From contig NZ_WING01000001.1 in assembly GCF_009793335.1 (NCBI RefSeq), positions 310,001 through 374,000 of the forward strand: DNA of 64,000 nucleotides, in the 5' to 3' direction. Position numbers and translations under genes: made by a program. Below, piece by piece: positions 63,176-64,000 of the stretch (positions are counted from its first letter, which is position 1; each line of letters begins with the position of its first letter). The stretch comes from Actinomadura sp. J1-007. Its GTDB lineage: Bacteria > Actinomycetota > Actinomycetes > Streptosporangiales > Streptosporangiaceae. Under the pieces are notes generated by a model that was not told the origin of the DNA, did no database searches, and was given only the letters and a program-made list of their open reading frames with translations.

Positions 63176-63838
63176 TCACTCCTCCTGATCGAGGCCCTTC
63201 TCGATCGCGTACCGGACGAGCTCGACCCGGTTGTGGAGCTGGAGCTTGCCGAGGGTGTTCTGTACGTGATTCTGAACGGTCCGGTGGGAGAGCACCAGCC
63301 GCTGGGCGATCTGCTTGTAGGTCAGTCCCTTGGCGACGAGCCTGAGCACCTCGGTCTCGCGCTCGGTGAGGCGCGGCGCGTCGTCGTCCTCGCGGCTCGG
63401 GGCGGCGGCGAGCCGCCGGTACTCGCCGAGGACGAGCCCGGCGAGGCCGGGGGTGAACACGGCGTCGCCGTCGCCGGTGCGCCGCACCGCGCCGAGGAAC
63501 TCCTCGCGCGCCGCCGACTTCAGCAGGTAGCCGGTCGCCCCCGCCTTCACCGCCTCCAGGACATCCTGCTGCTCGCCGCTGGCCGACAGGACCAGCACCC
63601 GCACGGGCGGGTCGGCCGCGGCGAGGTGGCGCGTGACCTCCACGCCGCTGATGTCGGGCAGTTGCAGGTCGACGACCGCGACCTGCGGGCGGGCCGCCGC
63701 CGCGACGCGCACCGCCGTGCGCCCGTCGCCCGCCGTGGCGACCACCTCGTGGCCGGCCTCCTCCAGGTCGCGGGCGACCGCCTCGCGCCACATGGGGTGG
63801 TCGTCGACCACCATCACCCTCAGGGGTTCGTCGCTCAC
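63176..63838 (-). CDS. NarL/LuxR-type response regulator
   Basis: 220 residues. Receiver: VMVVDDHPMWREAV, phosphoacceptor in VVDLQLPDISGVE, LLKSA; LuxR helix-turn-helix: LTERETEVLRLVAKGLTYKQ, RTVQNHVQNTLGKL. GTG at 63838 with AAGG 8 nt upstream; a GTG at 63847 is also in frame. It is followed by a gap of 57 bp to the membrane-protein gene. Partner of the kinase whose end lies to the right; the pair may control the DUF692 operon, but only location suggests it. Confidence 0.9.
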   Translation of the reverse strand: MSDEPLRVMVVDDHPMWREAVARDLEEAGHEVVATAGDGRTAVRVAAAARPQVAVVDLQLPDISGVEVTRHLAAADPPVRVLVLSASGEQQDVLEAVKAGATGYLLKSAAREEFLGAVRRTGDGDAVFTPGLAGLVLGEYRRLAAAPSREDDDAPRLTERETEVLRLVAKGLTYKQIAQRLVLSHRTVQNHVQNTLGKLQLHNRVELVRYAIEKGLDQEE

Positions 63839-63899
63839 GCACGCCACCTTACGGCCGGGACCGGGCGGAACATCCCCATTGTCCGGCAATGGCGGCCGG

Positions 63900-64000
63900 T
63901 CAGCGCGGCGGGGCGGAGGGGACCGTCAGCTCGATCTCGGTCCCCTCGCCCTCGGCGGAGAAGATCGTCGCCTCGCCGCCGAGGTCGCGGATCCGGCCGC
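63900..64000 (-). CDS. sensor histidine kinase, C-terminal end
   Basis: Last 32 residues of an ATPase domain: GRIRDLGGEATIFS and GEGTEIELTVP (G3-type end). The rest is beyond the right edge. About 60 bp from the response regulator gene. Confidence 0.75.
   Translation of the reverse strand, partial: GRIRDLGGEATIFSAEGEGTEIELTVPSAPPR

Overview
The window is chromosomal DNA from a high-GC Gram-positive bacterium, an actinomycete. BldD, an actinobacterial-type integration host factor (mihF), DUF5954, a SAV_6107-type HEPN protein, a PASTA kinase of the PknL type, a 6C RNA and a perfect mycobacterial-type SOS box all say so. The NAD-linked pyrK/pyrD pair and the gene content fit Actinomadura or another Thermomonosporaceae better than Streptomyces, but genus is inference.

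Layout. 1-11 kb: core minus-strand genes fmt (cut by the edge), def, an unknown 624-residue protein, priA (no helicase motifs), then metK, coaBC, rpoZ, gmk and mihF; one plus-strand membrane protein sits between priA and metK. 11.5-21.9 kb: a complete UMP-synthesis operon pyrR-pyrB-pyrC-carA-carB-pyrK-pyrD-pyrF read leftward, with a PyrR-binding loop overlapping the first ribosome binding site. bldD is divergent at 22.3 kb. 22.9-32 kb: accessory genes (orphan histidine kinase, MFS exporter, a degenerate repeat field, an SOS-box HEPN gene, a LysR/ClpP divergent pair, an L,D-transpeptidase lipoprotein, ybaK, arsC-like, a WXG-like gene pair). 32-48 kb: metF, polyprenyl synthase, a GH3 glycosidase, two Ser/Thr kinases, thiamine genes (thiE; TPP riboswitch-thiO-thiS-thiG), an Rv2175c-like DNA-binding protein, and nfo; metF / prenyl synthase / Rv2175c / pknL / DAHP synthase recur in the order known from mycobacteria. 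48.3 kb: a 6C small RNA in a 1-kb gene-free stretch. 49-54 kb: a LytS/LytTR two-component system with a sodium-solute symporter. 54.7-57.3 kb: DAHP synthase and an EamA exporter, each preceded by its own short leader peptide with aromatic codons and a terminator. 58-64 kb: thiI, pfkA, a three-gene DUF692 (MNIO) operon with a membrane protein ending in a Gly/Cys tail, and a LuxR-type two-component system running off the edge.

The sequence itself has a notable defect: at least 21 places in 17 genes, nearly all at short C or G runs, lack one base relative to an intact reading frame. Every affected gene regains a normal length when single bases are restored, so these are most likely sequencing or assembly errors. 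I list such genes as whole CDS and give the break point in each. Many plus- and minus-strand genes here also have an actinobacterial -10 hexamer 6-8 nt before the start codon, which points to leaderless transcripts.
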